A stretch of DNA of 64,000 nucleotides from Ursus arctos (Eukaryota > Chordata > Mammalia > Carnivora > Ursidae). The notes beneath the pieces were generated by a model, which ran no database searches, was not told the origin of the DNA, and saw only the letters and a list, made by a program, of their open reading frames with translations. Location of the stretch: assembly GCF_023065955.2 (NCBI RefSeq), contig NW_026623078.1, positions 9,992,199-10,056,198 of the forward strand. Reading direction: 5' to 3'. The position numbers were made by a program, and so were the translations under genes. Of this stretch, positions 1 to 10,961 are shown in pieces (the first letter of the stretch is position 1; each line of letters opens with the position of its first letter).

Positions 1-8
1 GAAATAAG

Positions 9-224
9 GGGCGCCTGGGTGGCACAGCGGTTAAGCGTCTGCCTTCGGCTCAGGGCGTGATCCTGGCGTTATGGGATCAGGACCCCACATCAGGCTCTTC
101 CGCTATGAGCCTGCTTCTTCCTCTCCCACTCCCCCTGCTTGTGTTCCCTCTCTCGCTGGCTGTCTCTCTCTGTCAAATAAATAAATAAAATCTTAAAAAT
201 AAATAAATAAATAAAATAAAGTGT
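9..224 (+). mobile_element. CAN SINE (SINEC), young arctoid type
   Basis: Sense SINE with the tRNA-Lys-derived head, CT-rich middle and AATAAA-type A-rich tail. The octamer GAAATAAG occurs before it (1-8) and after its tail (225-232), consistent with a target-site duplication cut by the window edge. Several CpGs are intact, which points to recent insertion. The tRNA-like head is a retroposon promoter relic, not a tRNA gene. Confidence 0.93.
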
Positions 225-232
225 GAAATAAG

Positions 233-854
233 CAGGGTTGTACTTTGTATTTTCTTATTAATATGAAGTTATTTCATTTGTTGAAAAGACTATTCATCCA
301 TTTCCCAATTATTTTTACCTTCATCTATTAACTTTGTAAACACTTCGTTCCTTGTTGACACCTTCATTAAAAAGAAGGTTCTAAAGAAGGTAATATATGT
401 CTTTTGGAACTTGGAAAGAAGATAGTGTTATGTTCAAGAAGTTTTGGCTATTCTACATTTCTACCATATAAATTTAAGAATCTATTTCTCAATTTCTACA
501 AAAAAACAGCATCTAAAAAGATTTTGTTTGAGATGCCTTTAACTGTTTATAAATCTGAGGAAATTTGCCATTTTAAAATATTGAGAGGAATATTAAGATC
601 TCATGAACATGGTGTCACTCATTTTTATTTCATTCTTCTTTAATTAATATTTTGCAGTGTTCACTATAAAGGTCTTGCACAACTTTATTAATATTTTCCT
701 AAAAATGTCATTTTTGCTGCTAACTTATATGTATTTTTAAGTTTTCATTTCTAATTTTCTACTGCTAGTTTATAAAATATAATTATTTTATATTAGTCAT
801 TCATTCTGTGACATCACTAGATTTCCTTAGTATTTCTAGTAGTTACTCCACAAA
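233..854. other. Unassigned AT-rich stretch
   Basis: No recognisable gene or RNA. The 79-codon open frame at 404-643 has biased AT-rich composition and no domain I recognise. The right end runs into an antisense L1, so part of this may be decayed L1. Confidence 0.5.
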
Positions 855-1048
855 TTTATTAGGATTTCTATAAAAATGACCATAACATCTGAAAAATCAA
901 AGCAGTTTTATTTCTGTCTTTCCTATTTTTATGAATTGTATTTCTTTTTCTTGACTTACTTCACATAATGAGTGAATTGTAATTTTTAATAAAACTGGTG
1001 AGAATGGATGTCCTTTCCTTGGTCCTAATCTTAGTGGAAAGGTATTCT

Positions 1049-1130
1049 CCGTCCCTCACCCTACTCATGCTCACCCTCTCTCTCACTCTCTCAAGTAAAT
1101 AAATGAAATCTTTTAAAAAAAATTTAAAAA
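1049..1130 (+). mobile_element. CAN SINE 3' fragment
   Basis: Only the CT-rich block and the AAGTAAATAAATGAAATC tail remain; the tRNA-like head is missing. It abuts the next SINE, which starts after its A-rich tail, a common landing site. Confidence 0.8.
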
Positions 1131-1131
1131 G

Positions 1132-1364
1132 GGAGTGCCTGGGTGGCTTAGTCAGTTAAACGTCTGCCTTTGGCTCAGGTCATGATCTTGGGATCCTGGG
1201 ATTGAGTGCAAGTCCAGCTCCCTGCTCAGTGGGGAGCCTGCTTCTCCCTCTCCCTTTGCTCCTCCCCCTGCTTATGCTCTCTTTCACTCATGCTCATGCT
1301 CTCTATTACTCCTGCTCTCTCTCAAATAAATAAATAAAATCTTTTAAAAAATAAAATAAAATAA
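1132..1364 (+). mobile_element. CAN SINE, older type
   Basis: Complete sense SINE beginning GGAGTGCCTGGGTGGCTTAG, with a long CT-rich middle and an A-rich tail. It sits inside the antisense L1 of 855-1475. Confidence 0.92.
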
Positions 1365-1499
1365 CAGTCCTTAAATCTGTCACTGTGAAAAATGATCTTG
1401 ATTGATTTTCAAATATTAAACTAATCTTAAATTTCTTGAATAAAGGCTACTTGGTCATATGCATTTTAAGAAAAAAGCATCATAATGTATTAGCAAATA

Positions 1500-1958
1500 T
1501 ATACATATAAATACACTATATATATTATATATATATAGTGTATATATTTGACTACTGTTGATAATGTGTGTGTGTGTGTATATATATCAACAGTAGTCAA
1601 ATTATGGAAAAATATACACATATATATGTGTGTGTGTGTATATATATATCAACAGTAGTCAAATTATGGAAAAATATACACATATATATGTGTATATATA
1701 TATATCAACAGTATACATATACATATACATACACTATACATATATTATATATATAATATATATACATATATACAACAGTATACATATACATATAAATACA
1801 ATATATATTTTATATATAATATATATACATATAATATATATATAGTGTATATATTTGACTACTGCTGATAATGTGTGTGTGTATATATATACATATCAAT
1901 AGTAGTCAAATTATGGAAAAATATACACATATATATGTGTGTGTATATATATACATAT
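1500..1958. repeat. L1-derived minisatellite with TA/TG microsatellites and inverted repeats
   Basis: The core CAACAGTAGTCAAATTATGG recurs at 1588, 1650 and (as CAATAGTAG...) 1897, separated by TG and TA runs. Shortened copies begin at 1706 and 1773. The L1 parent copy lies at 1959. The core also occurs inverted at 1546-1563 and 1853-1870. 1546-1563 and 1585-1602 form a perfect 18-bp inverted repeat. The core matches the 'caatagccaaa' stretch near the end of L1 ORF2, so the array grew out of an L1 copy. Confidence 0.85.
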
Positions 1959-2225
1959 CAACAGTAGCCAAATTATTGAAAAAGCCCAATTGTCCATCAA
2001 CTGATGAATGGATAAAGAAGTGGGGTGTGCGTGTGTGTGTGTGTACACACATATGTATAATGGATGTTACTCAGCCATCAAAAGAATGAAATCTTCCCAT
2101 TTGCAATGACATGGATGAAGCTGGGGTATATTATGCTAAATGAAGTAAGTCAGTAGAGAAAGACAAATACCATATGATTTCACTCAGATATGGAACATAA
2201 GAAACAAAACAGGTGAATGTAGGGC
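1959..2225 (+). mobile_element. Carnivore L1, end of ORF2, sense
   Basis: Recognisable L1 ORF2 C-terminal sequence (TGTCCATCAACTGATGAATG at 1991, then TGTTACTCAGCCATCAAAAG). A TG/CA run at 2028-2050 interrupts it. There is no 3' UTR or poly(A) tail, so the 3' end is lost. Confidence 0.85.
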
Positions 2226-2876
2226 AAGATTTACTACCACCATTTTATTTTTTCCTTCTGGTTATTTTGTTTTTCCATTTTTTCCCTTTTTGTTTCTGTT
2301 TACCTTTGTATGTTGGTGGTTTTCCATGGTGATTTGCTCAGTCTCTTCTTTTTATATGTTTTGTGTCACTGCTTTAGATTTTGTTTTGTAGTTACCACGA
2401 AGTTTACATAACATTATACCAATAAAATAATCCTTTTTCTGCTGATAAGAATTTGTCTTAATTTACATATAAACCTTCCATCCTTTTACTCTCACCCTTT
2501 CATATTTTGATGTCACAAATTATCTCCATTTATGTTCTAATTTTATTACTAAGTTGTAGTAGCTGTATTTATTTTTAATGTTTTTTCTTTAACTTTTAAG
2601 TAATAATTAAGAGTTTAACATGCTATTCTGAAATAGCGTTACAGTTTTCAAATTCTGACTACTTATTACCTTAATAAGTGTTTTCTATAATTTTGTTTTT
2701 TCATCTCAGCTCGAAGAGCTCCTTTCAACATTTCCTGTAAGGCAAGTTTAGTGGTGGTGAACTCCTTCAGCTTTTGTTTGCCTGGGAATCTTTGATTTCT
2801 TCTTCATTTCTGAAGAATAACTTTGCCAGATAGTATATTCTTGGCTGGTAGTTTTTATCTTTCAATATTTTGAGTA

Positions 2877-3226
2877 TCATTCCACTGTCTCTTGGCATGT
2901 CTCAGTTTCTGCTGAGAAATCTTCTAATAGCCTGGTGGGACATCCTTTATAGGCTACTGTCTTTTTTTTTTTTTTTTTCCTGGCTGCCTTTAATATTGAC
3001 TTCGGCAGTCTTACTATACTATGTCTTGGAGAAGGTCTTTTTGCATTGAGATAGTGAAGTATTCTATTAGCTTTGTGGACTTGTGTATACAGTTTCTTCC
3101 CCATGTTTGGGAAGTTCTCTGCTTTATTTTCCTAAATAACTTCTCTGCCTCCTTCTCCTTATCTTCTCCTTCTGGTACACCCATTATTCTCATGTTGGTT
3201 TTTCTATGGAGTCTGATAGCTCTCAT
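2877..3226 (-). pseudogene. L1 ORF1 relic, frameshifted
   Basis: Two overlapping minus-strand frames (3014-3226 and 2877-3104) together resemble L1 ORF1p, the RNA-binding chaperone of the L1 ribonucleoprotein. The first has a 'MRIMGVPEGEDKEKEAEKLF' stretch. The second has 'NAKRPSPRHSIVRL' and later 'FSAET', the usual order in ORF1p. The match moves from one frame to the other, so at least one frameshift separates them. An internal poly-lysine run comes from the T-run near 2962-2978. No functional protein is possible. Confidence 0.75.
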
Positions 3227-3758
3227 AGAGTTTCTTCACTTTTTAAAAATCTTTATTCTCTCTCTTCTTCCACCTGAATCATTTCTAGATTCCTATTTTC
3301 TAGCTCACTAACTCTCTCTTCCATCTGATCTGCTCTATTACCCGTGCATTCTAATGAGTTCCTTATCTCATTTATTGAGTTCTTCAGCCCCAGAATTTTT
3401 GTTTAGCTCTTTTATAGAATTTCACTCTCTTTGGTAATGTATTACTTTTGTTCATTGATTTTATTCCTGAGATCATTGTATTGCCTGAATTCTCTTGTAA
3501 CGGGTTGAATTTCTTCATAGCAGCTAGTTTAAATATTTTATCGCAATATTCCACATCTTTGAGTTCGGTGGCTAAAAACTTGTCATTTTCTTTTTGTGAT
3601 ACCGTATTACTGTGATTTTTTTCATAATGTTTGATGAAGTAGGAGAATGCTCATAATGTTCAAATGAAGTAGGAGAAACACTGATTCCTTAGCCAAAGTT
3701 TTGTTTACTTTGATATTAACAGTTGAATAGGTTGATAATTAGGAGCCTTCCTCTTTTT

Positions 3759-3773
3759 CCAGAAGGTGGCGCT
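3759..3773 (+). promoter_or_regulatory. Candidate CTCF-type motif in the L1 5' region
   Basis: CCAGAAGGTGGCGCT fits the core CTCF recognition pattern closely (CCA, then AGGTGGCGC). It lies at the edge of the GC-rich 5' region of an antisense L1. This is a sequence match only; binding is not shown. Confidence 0.35.
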
Positions 3774-4380
3774 AAAGCACAAGTTTTTGGTTTCTCTTAC
3801 CAGGGCTAACTCCCCATTTAGGCAGGAGTGCACATTAAAAAAAAAATGGCGGAAGAAAAAGGTGGTAGCAGAGTGGGGGAAGGTGTGTACTTACCACTAG
3901 GGCTTTGAGTGTGCCCACCTCCAGCTACAGGGATCCTGCAGTGGGGGATCCCAGAGGTCTGTGGGAGGTTCTTTGGCCAGAACCCAAGTACAGAAGGCAA
4001 GAGACACTTTCCTTAGATGCCCTTTGCCTACTTTCCTTTCATTTCTCTCTTTCAGTCTCTGTAGTTTCTCTTCAGAGACAGCAACAGATTGTCCAGCTGC
4101 AAAACATGTGCCCCGGCCGAACTCGCTGCCTTCACTCTCCACGTCCTCTGCCTCATACCTGTGCCCACCAGCTCGCCACCACTCCCCTCCCTCCGTGGCT
4201 TCCTCCGCAGGCCAGCCCACCCACTTTGGAGGGCTCAGACAACTGGATCTCCAGTGTCCCGGCAAGTTGCGCACAGGCACTTTTTTCCAGTTTTGAACGT
4301 CCCATTGGTTGTAAATGGAAGCGGAGAGAGAAAAAGGAGTGACTCAGGCTGACTCAGCAGCCATGATGCTGATCTCACTC

Positions 4381-6250
4381 TCTAAATTTAGTTTTATAAA
4401 TGAACCTAGTCAGAGTTGTGTCAAGTTCGTCTATCATTTCAAAGGATTAAAATTTCATATAAAATGATTTCTTCTACATTCTGTCATTTTAAATTCCATT
4501 GATTTCACCTTCATTTCAATCATGTACTTCGTCATACTCTGGACTACTTCACTTTTCTTTGATTTCTTTAGATGGTTACAATAGATCATTGAATTGATTT
4601 TAGACCCCTTTCTTTTCTATTATAAATGTTTCAAGAGCCAAAATGTTGTCTAAGCAAAGCACATTTAGCCACATACATTCCCCCCTCGTGTCATTTCACT
4701 CCGTTCAAAATATTTTCTGGTTTTCCCTGTGATCACTTCTGTGAGTCATGATGCAAGTGTGTGTGTGCGTGTTTAGTAGTATGTGTCATTGACAAATTCG
4801 TGGAGATTTCTAGATATCTTACTGTTTTAAGGTATAACCCACCTTAATTTTGGTGAGATAACACTCTGTGCGATCCTAACTCTGTTAAATATTGAGTCTG
4901 CTCTGTGACACAGATCTAGTCTATGCTGGTGAGCATTCCGTGACATCAGAGTATATGAACTCCACTGTTGTGTAGACAGCTCTAATACCGTGAATTAGCT
5001 CAAGACTATTGCAATGCTCTTCTAGTTTCCTATTTTCTTTCTAATTTTATGTCCACTTTTTAAGCAATAACTGAGAGAGTAGTTTTGAAATCTCAAGTTA
5101 AAATTGTAAATTAGTCTATTCTTTTGGTTTTGATAGTTTTTGGTTTATTTATGTTTAGTTTCTGTTATAGGTAAATTAATAAGTGTGATGATGTCATATA
5201 TTCTTAATAAACTTTTTTTTTATCTTTACAAAATATTCCTCTGTATATTTTTATGTTTCTTGTTTTGAAGTGTGCTTCTATGGATATTAATGTAACCACT
5301 TGAGCTTATGATTACTGCTTTTGTGGTACATATTTTCTCCTTTTTGTTTCGACCTATTGTGGTATTTTATTGTAAAAACATTTCTTTTACACAGGATGTA
5401 TTTGAATCTTGATTTTTTTGTATTGAGTCTAATAATCTTTGCCTTTTAATTGGAGCATTTACATTAATAATAGTTGGGCTTAAGCTCACCGTTTGTAATT
5501 TGTTTTCTATTTGCCCCATCCAGTCTTTGTTTTTCTTTTATAATTGTTTTGATTAATTACATTTTTAGTATAACATTTGATCTCCACTTTATCTTTTTTA
5601 AGATTTTATTTATTTGTCAGAGAGAGAGCACAAGCAGGGGGAGCAGCAGGCAGAGGGAGAGGGAGAAGCAGGATCCCTGCTGAGCAGAGAGCCCAACATG
5701 GAGCTTGATCTCGAACACTGGGATCATGACCTAAGCTGAAGGCAGATGATTAACTGACTGAGCTACCCAGGTGCCCCTTGATCTCCACTTTAAATTGCTA
5801 CATAGATATTTCTGTTTTATTGCTGGTTTTTCTAGGGTTTATAGAATGAAGTGATAACATGATAGTAACATTCAAATTATATTGTGCCATTTCACATAAG
5901 AATATCACCACAGTATATTGTCATCTCTCCACCCTCCTTTATTATTTTCATATATTTTACTTTATTTTATTAAACTGATGATATAGTTACTAATTTTTGC
6001 TTTAATCATTTGTTTTTTAAATAAAACTTTGAAAATCAGAAAGTGGTATTTACTCATATGTTTCCATTTCCAGCACTTCTCATTCTTCTTGTAAATCAAA
6101 GTATCCATCTGGCATCATTTCATTCAGCTTGATGAACTTCCTTTACACTTTTTTTTTAACTCATGTCTGCTGACAAAGATTTTTCTTAGCTTTTATTCAG
6201 CTGAAAAGTCTTTATTTTGACTATATCGCTTCTCAATCAGAAGTAGAATT
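4381..6250 (-). mobile_element. Old L1 ORF2 to ORF1-side fragment, antisense, split by a SINE
   Basis: Antisense L1 features appear in order: the Phe/Leu-rich block around 4640-4740, the GTGAGCATTCCGTGACATCA equivalent near 4930, CAATAACTGAGAGAGTAG at 5066, and TTTTAATTGGAGCATTTACA at 5445. After the SINE it continues to about 6250 with the TCTGGCATCATTTCATTCAG equivalent. The 3' part of the element is missing where it abuts the previous L1 at 4375. No frame is intact. Confidence 0.72.
5592..5777 (-). mobile_element. CAN SINE, antisense, with exact 15-bp TSD
   Basis: Antisense SINE starting with the T-rich tail (TTTTTTAAGATTTTATTTAT) and ending ACCCAGGTGCCCC. The target duplication TTGATCTCCACTTTA is exact at 5577-5591 and 5778-5792, and falls inside the antisense L1. 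Confidence 0.96.
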
Positions 6251-7489
6251 CTCAGTCAACTGAAATAAGCAACAAATCTCCACTCAAAACTGAAAAAAAA
6301 GGCATTTGTACCTAAAATTATAGCTCTCCAACTTTTGCAATTGGGGGTTTTCATTTTTCCTTTGAAATATAGGTCCTTAAGAAATTCTCTATTAATTGAA
6401 ACAATTTTAATGAAACTGAAATGCTGAGCTTTCTACATTAATCATTTTTATTAATATGTAATGCAATGTGCTTGCAACTTCATCTGCGTTTGGAACTTCA
6501 ACACATAATTTAACAGTGAAAGATGTATAAGTTTATGAAGACACTAAATCAGACACTTCTTACCCAAAGGGGTACATTTCCCAGTCTTTTCAGGTTCTAT
6601 TTGAAAGGTCTCCATACTTTTCCTTGATTCTGTGAGAGTTTGGCCTTTTCCACTTCAAAACTGCAGCACAGTCTGTAGCACATATGATCAGACATTACTT
6701 TCCTTCATACTGATATCACTTCTGCACTTATCCCTCCCCAATTAAGTAATTCCCACTGTAACAGGACAAATTCTAGTATACAAAGTACAGAGTATGAAGA
6801 AATTTTCAAGAAAAATGAAAGCTATAAAGACCATAGGACATATCTTATTTGCATATTATTTATCCTTTAAAAGGAAAGAGTCGGTTAAACCAGATGTGCA
6901 ACGTTCTCCTAGTCACCGGGTACCGAACCCCTATGTTCACAGTGAAGAGACCATTATCAGATAGCAAATGGCCACCAGGTGTCCTTGGCCTGCAGTGTCC
7001 CAAAGGGTGCTCTTATAGCTGTCCTGGTTTTCAGTACTTCCAGGCATCTTTTCCACTTTTCCTCCTTCACTCAATATTCCTCTCATCTATCCATCCTCTT
7101 TGTTTTGTTTTTATTTTTCTTTTATACTTAGTTCCTTTCTATTAAAACTGGAAGTGAAACAAGAAAATAAACAAATAGCCAAAACAAAAGCAAAGGTACA
7201 GAGCTTTGGTTCAGTGACATCCAAAATTTTTGCAAATATAAAAGTTTTTTATATTAGGTTAAGTCCCTTAAATTACAGTGTCTATCCTAGTAGGACACCT
7301 GCTATAAAAACACAAACACACACACACAAAACATTTCTAAGGACTCAGATGTCATCATCATGGTGATGTACACTGTCTGTACTTTTTGTCTCTCTTCTAA
7401 CAGCTAAAAATTGACAACCGTGCATAAACAAAAACACTGTGGGAGTTGTGGAAACTAGCACTATTCATCAAGGGACCTGGTAGGAGTCT
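6251..7489. other. Unassigned stretch, no gene seen
   Basis: Moderately AT-rich sequence without a recognisable repeat. The longest open frames (98 codons at 6849-7145 and 88 at 7100-7366) have no recognisable motif and no clear splice context. I treat them as chance. Confidence 0.5.
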
Positions 7490-7699
7490 TGCTCCCTATG
7501 CATTAGATAGTGGTCAGATGGGCCTTGGTATGTGCTGTGGAATCAGCTGACATTGGCAAACTGGCTCCATCCCTCTTAGCTATGGTTGGAGAAAAGATGA
7601 AGACTGCTGGTTTGGACAGACACCCATAGATGAGAGAGACTTTACAGAAGTCCAGCTTTTCTGGGAAGAGATTCCAGCACTCTGTTAGAGGGAGGAAAA

Positions 7700-7700
<1 letters not shown>
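7490..7700. other. Unassigned, possibly L1 5' region
   Basis: Purine-rich sequence just upstream of the CA/TA repeats and of the sense L1. It may be the decayed 5' UTR of that L1, but I cannot match it confidently. Confidence 0.35.

Positions 7701-7736
<36 letters not shown>
7701..7736. repeat. (AC)n microsatellite
   Basis: Uninterrupted AC dinucleotides, about 18 units, directly followed by a TA-rich block. Length polymorphism is likely. Confidence 0.97.
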
Positions 7737-7738
<2 letters not shown>

Positions 7739-7740
7739 TT

Positions 7741-7806
7741 ATATATATATATTTTTTTAATATATAAATTTATATGTATATTATATATATAAATTTATAT
7801 ATATTA

Positions 7807-7850
<44 letters not shown>
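7741..7850. repeat. (AT)n-rich block
   Basis: AT dinucleotide runs with short A/T interruptions; the purest part is 7815-7850. Together with the CA run it makes a compound microsatellite. Confidence 0.95.
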
Positions 7851-7853
<3 letters not shown>

Positions 7854-8689
7854 ACACACATTGGAGAGGGTAAGGGGAATTTTGCCAACACTGCTTTACC
7901 CCCAAGAGGGCACAGAGTGAGACTGAACTAGCCAGTGGTAGACTCTATCATAAGGGAAAGGGAGAGTGGTAAGTGAGTATTTGGCTTCAGCTATTTGGGA
8001 TGCTGATAGTAATATACTGAGGTGGAAACTCCATGACTGGAGGGAGAGAGGAGGGCATGAAAGAGGCAGATACAAATATCAAAGTACATTAAAGGGACAT
8101 GGTTCCTGCTGAATGTGTTCAGGAATCCAGCAGGAAGCATGTCAATGAGTCATTGGTAGAACCTCACCTGAAGATTCCCCCCATTTGACCCACAGGTACC
8201 CCAACACTTCAAGGGCTAAACCCACACTACTCCAAATTCTGAGGCAGGGTCCTTGTGCACACTCATATAAGTGTGGCAACAAAAGTGAGTTCCGATAGAC
8301 AGGGGGTGCACTCAAAAATCAGGACAGGGTATGTGGGCAAGGGAGAAACCATCATCTTCTAGAAAACAAAAAAGATGTTTCTAGTTGTAAGAATAAGAGG
8401 GAACAAACAAGCTCAATAATTTGTCCACAAGAGGAAGCAGGAAATGTTCAGCCGGTGAAATAATAAAAGGTTGGAGAAAATGCCAGAAACAAGCAGGATC
8501 ACCAAAAAATATCCCCAACTTAAAGACAATAGTTAAGATCTGCGGAAGCGTCTGCTACTTTGATTGAAAACAGCAATGTAAAACTCAAAGGAACATGAAG
8601 ACTCAAGGAAACTTGTGGTCACCAAAAGATAATCATCCCTTAGTGACAATACTCGAAGACACGGAATCTTATGATTTAGCTGATAAAGA

Positions 8690-9300
8690 ATTCACAATTG
8701 TTCTGAGGAAACTTGAAAAATAACTCAGTAAGAGGACAAAGAAAATGAATGAAAGAGTAAAGAAAGCTTATGTGATCTATGGGACATCATCAAACATTCA
8801 AACATTAGAATAATTGGAGTTCCTGAAGGAGAGGGGTGGAAGAAAGGGGTTAAATTCTCTTTGAAGAAATAATAGCTGAGAATGTCTCCAACTGGTGGGG
8901 GGGAGGGGGCGTATTTGGATATTCATGTTCAAGAAGGTAATAGGTCACCCCATCATCTCAATGCAAAACAATATTCTCCAAGACATGTAAATGAAACTGT
9001 CAAAACTCACAAAGAGAGAAGCCTAAAAGCAGAATGAGAATGAAAGATTGTAATTTACAGTGGACCTCTATTAGTTTAAGAGAAGATCTCTCAGCAGAAA
9101 CTTCAAAGGCCAGGACAGAGTAGAATGATGTAATCAAAGTGTTTGAAGAAAAAAATTGCCAAGAATATTGTATCTGGCAAAGTGATACTTCATATATGAA
9201 GAACAAATAAAGACTTTCAAGCAAACACTAACTGAGGGAATTAGTCACCACTAGACCTGCCCTGCAAGAAATGCTGAAAGGAGTTCTTCAAGCTAAGATG
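8690..9300 (+). pseudogene. L1 ORF1 relic of the L1MA-like element
   Basis: The sense sequence carries the ORF1 hallmarks: AGAATAATTGGAGTTCCTGA at 8808, AGAAATAATAGCTGAGAA at 8863, then CAGCAGAAACTTCAAAGGCC at 9092 and CTGCAAGAAATGCTGAAAGG at 9262. A G-rich slippage tract (8896-8909) and several stops destroy the frame. Confidence 0.7.
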
Positions 9301-9982
9301 AAAAGATGTTACTTAGTAAAATGAAAAAATACAACACACTGGCAAAGGTACATATACAGTCAGATTTAGAGAACTCTGACACTGTAATAGGGTGTTAACC
9401 ACTGAACTATAATGTAAACTTAACACTTAACTATAATACAAAGGTTAAAGGAAAAGAGTATTAAAAATAAGTACAGCTAGCATAATTTGTTTAAAATCAC
9501 ACAAAACAAAAAAAGATAAATTGTGACATCAAAAATAGAAAAGTAAAAGAGTAAATTCTTTGTATGCAATCAAAAAATGCTTTCAGCTTAAAATGGGTTA
9601 TTTATAAGATGTTTTATGAAAGCCTCAGGGTAACCACAAAGAACAATTGTAGAATAGATGTACAAAAGGAAAAAAAAGGAATCAGAGTCACCACCTTGGA
9701 AAATCACTAATTCATAAAGGTAAGAGGTAAAGAAAAAAAGAAACTGCAAACCAGCCAGAAAGCAATTAATAACATGTCGTTAGTTATTCCTTACATATTA
9801 ATAATTATTCTAACTACAAAGGGATTAAATTCACTAATTAAAAAGCACAGAGTGTCAGGAGGGATGAAAACACAAGACCCACTGTATGTTGCATATGAGA
9901 GTCTCACTTCAGCTTTAAGGACACACATAGGATCAAAGCAAACAGATGGAATAAGATTTTCCATGCAAGTGGAAAAAAGAAA

Positions 9983-10192
9983 GGGGGGGGTGCCTGAGTA
10001 GGGGGGGTGCCTGAGTGGCTCAGTCAGTTAAATGTCTGTCTTCAGCTCAGGTCATGATCCCAGGGTCCTGGGATGGATCACCACATGGGGCTCCCAGCTC
10101 AGGAGGAGACTGCTTCTCCCTCTCCTCCCCACTTGTGCTCTCACTCTCTCTCTCTAAAGTAAATAAAATCTTTAAAAAAATGTAAAAAAAAA
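9983..10192 (+). mobile_element. CAN SINE with duplicated 5' head
   Basis: Sense SINE inside the ORF2 start of the L1. Its first bases, GGGGGGGTGCCTGAGT, occur twice in tandem at 9984-9999 and 10001-10016, separated by one A. The middle and A-rich tail are otherwise normal. Confidence 0.9.
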
Positions 10193-10784
10193 AAGTGGGG
10201 GTAGCTAAACCTATATAGGACAAAATAGGCAGTTTGCCAACATTGGCTTAAAAAAAAAAGGTGACACAGAAAGTCATTGCATAATGGTAAAGTGACGAAT
10301 TTATTGAGAGGATATTATAATCATAAATATACATGCAGCCAGCATCAAAACACTTCAATATATTAAGCGAATGCTAATAAATCTGAAGGGAAAAGCAGGC
10401 AATACAAGGATAAAAAGGACTTCAGTAACCCCTTTCAGCAATGACTAGATCATCCAGATGGAAAATCAACACAGAAGCATGGACTTGAACCATAATTTAC
10501 ACCCAATAGAACAGACATTGACAGAAACTGCATCCAACAGAAGTAGAATATAAATTCTTCTCAAGTGCACATGGAACATTTTCCAAGATATGATTGGCCA
10601 GAAAACAAGTCTTAGCAAATTTAAGATTGAAATCATACCAAATATATTTTCTTATCACAATGGTATGACACTAGAAATAATAACAGGAGGAAAGTTGAAA
10701 TTCACAAATATGTGGAGATTAAACAACACGCTCCAGAACAACCAATGGGTCAAAGAAGAAATCAAAAGACTAAGAAATATCTTG
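10193..10784 (+). pseudogene. L1 ORF2 endonuclease-region relic
   Basis: The sense match to the second half of the L1 endonuclease domain resumes directly after the SINE (GGGGTAGCTAAACC...). It includes CAAGTGCACATGGAACATTT (10563), ACAAGTCTTAGCAAATTTAA (10604) and ACCAATGGGTCAAAGAAGAA (10741). An open frame of 65 codons survives at 10590-10787, but stops upstream make it non-functional. A young L1 interrupts the element at 10785. Confidence 0.78.
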
Positions 10785-10961
10785 TAAAATAGATTAACTA
10801 AAATACAATAGCAGACTGCACAAGCACACACTGGAGACACCTCCCTGAAGTGCCAAACCCTAGGCACTACATGACCTCTTTTTCATAAGAACATTACTTT
10901 TCAGGAGCAGGAGACATAAACAGCTTTTCTAACACAGAGAAGAAGGCAGAGACTAGACAAA

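Larger units (their letters stand above)
855..1475 (-). mobile_element. Old L1 ORF2 fragment, antisense, split by two SINEs
   Basis: 855-1048 reads as the complement of the L1 reverse-transcriptase region (the phrase GGTGAGAATGGATGTCC is typical of antisense L1). The match resumes at 1380-1475 (TTGATTGATTTTCAAATATT, then CTACTTGGTCAT), in the order expected for one element opened by the SINEs at 1049-1364. It is too decayed to code. Confidence 0.75.
2226..4375 (-). mobile_element. Old L1 (L1M/HAL1-like) ORF1 and 5' region, antisense
   Basis: Read on the minus strand this gives a GC-rich 5' region starting near 4375, then an ORF1 relic, then decayed downstream sequence to about 2226. The 5' region (about 3740-4375) has a clustered set of CpGs unlike the AT-rich surroundings, as expected of an L1 internal promoter. 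It may belong to the same element as 855-1475. Naming it HAL1-like rather than another L1M subfamily is uncertain. Confidence 0.7.

Noticed and set aside
9..80. tRNA-like head sequences at the start of SINE copies
   Set aside because: These are tRNA-Lys-derived SINE promoter regions. They lack a complete cloverleaf and are followed by SINE bodies, so they are not tRNA genes.
1500..1958. Possible CRISPR-like array of repeats and spacers
   Set aside because: The genome is mammalian, the spacers are TA/TG runs, and the repeat is an L1 ORF2 segment.
1568..2089. Open frames encoding Tyr/Ile/Cys/Val-rich repeats
   Set aside because: They are translations of TA/TG repeats and an L1-derived minisatellite, not proteins.
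3897..4352. Overlapping open frames of 87-145 codons on both strands, the longest in the window
   Set aside because: They lie in the GC-rich 5' region of an antisense L1, overlap in several frames at once and have no recognisable domain. The 145-codon version needs a non-ATG start.
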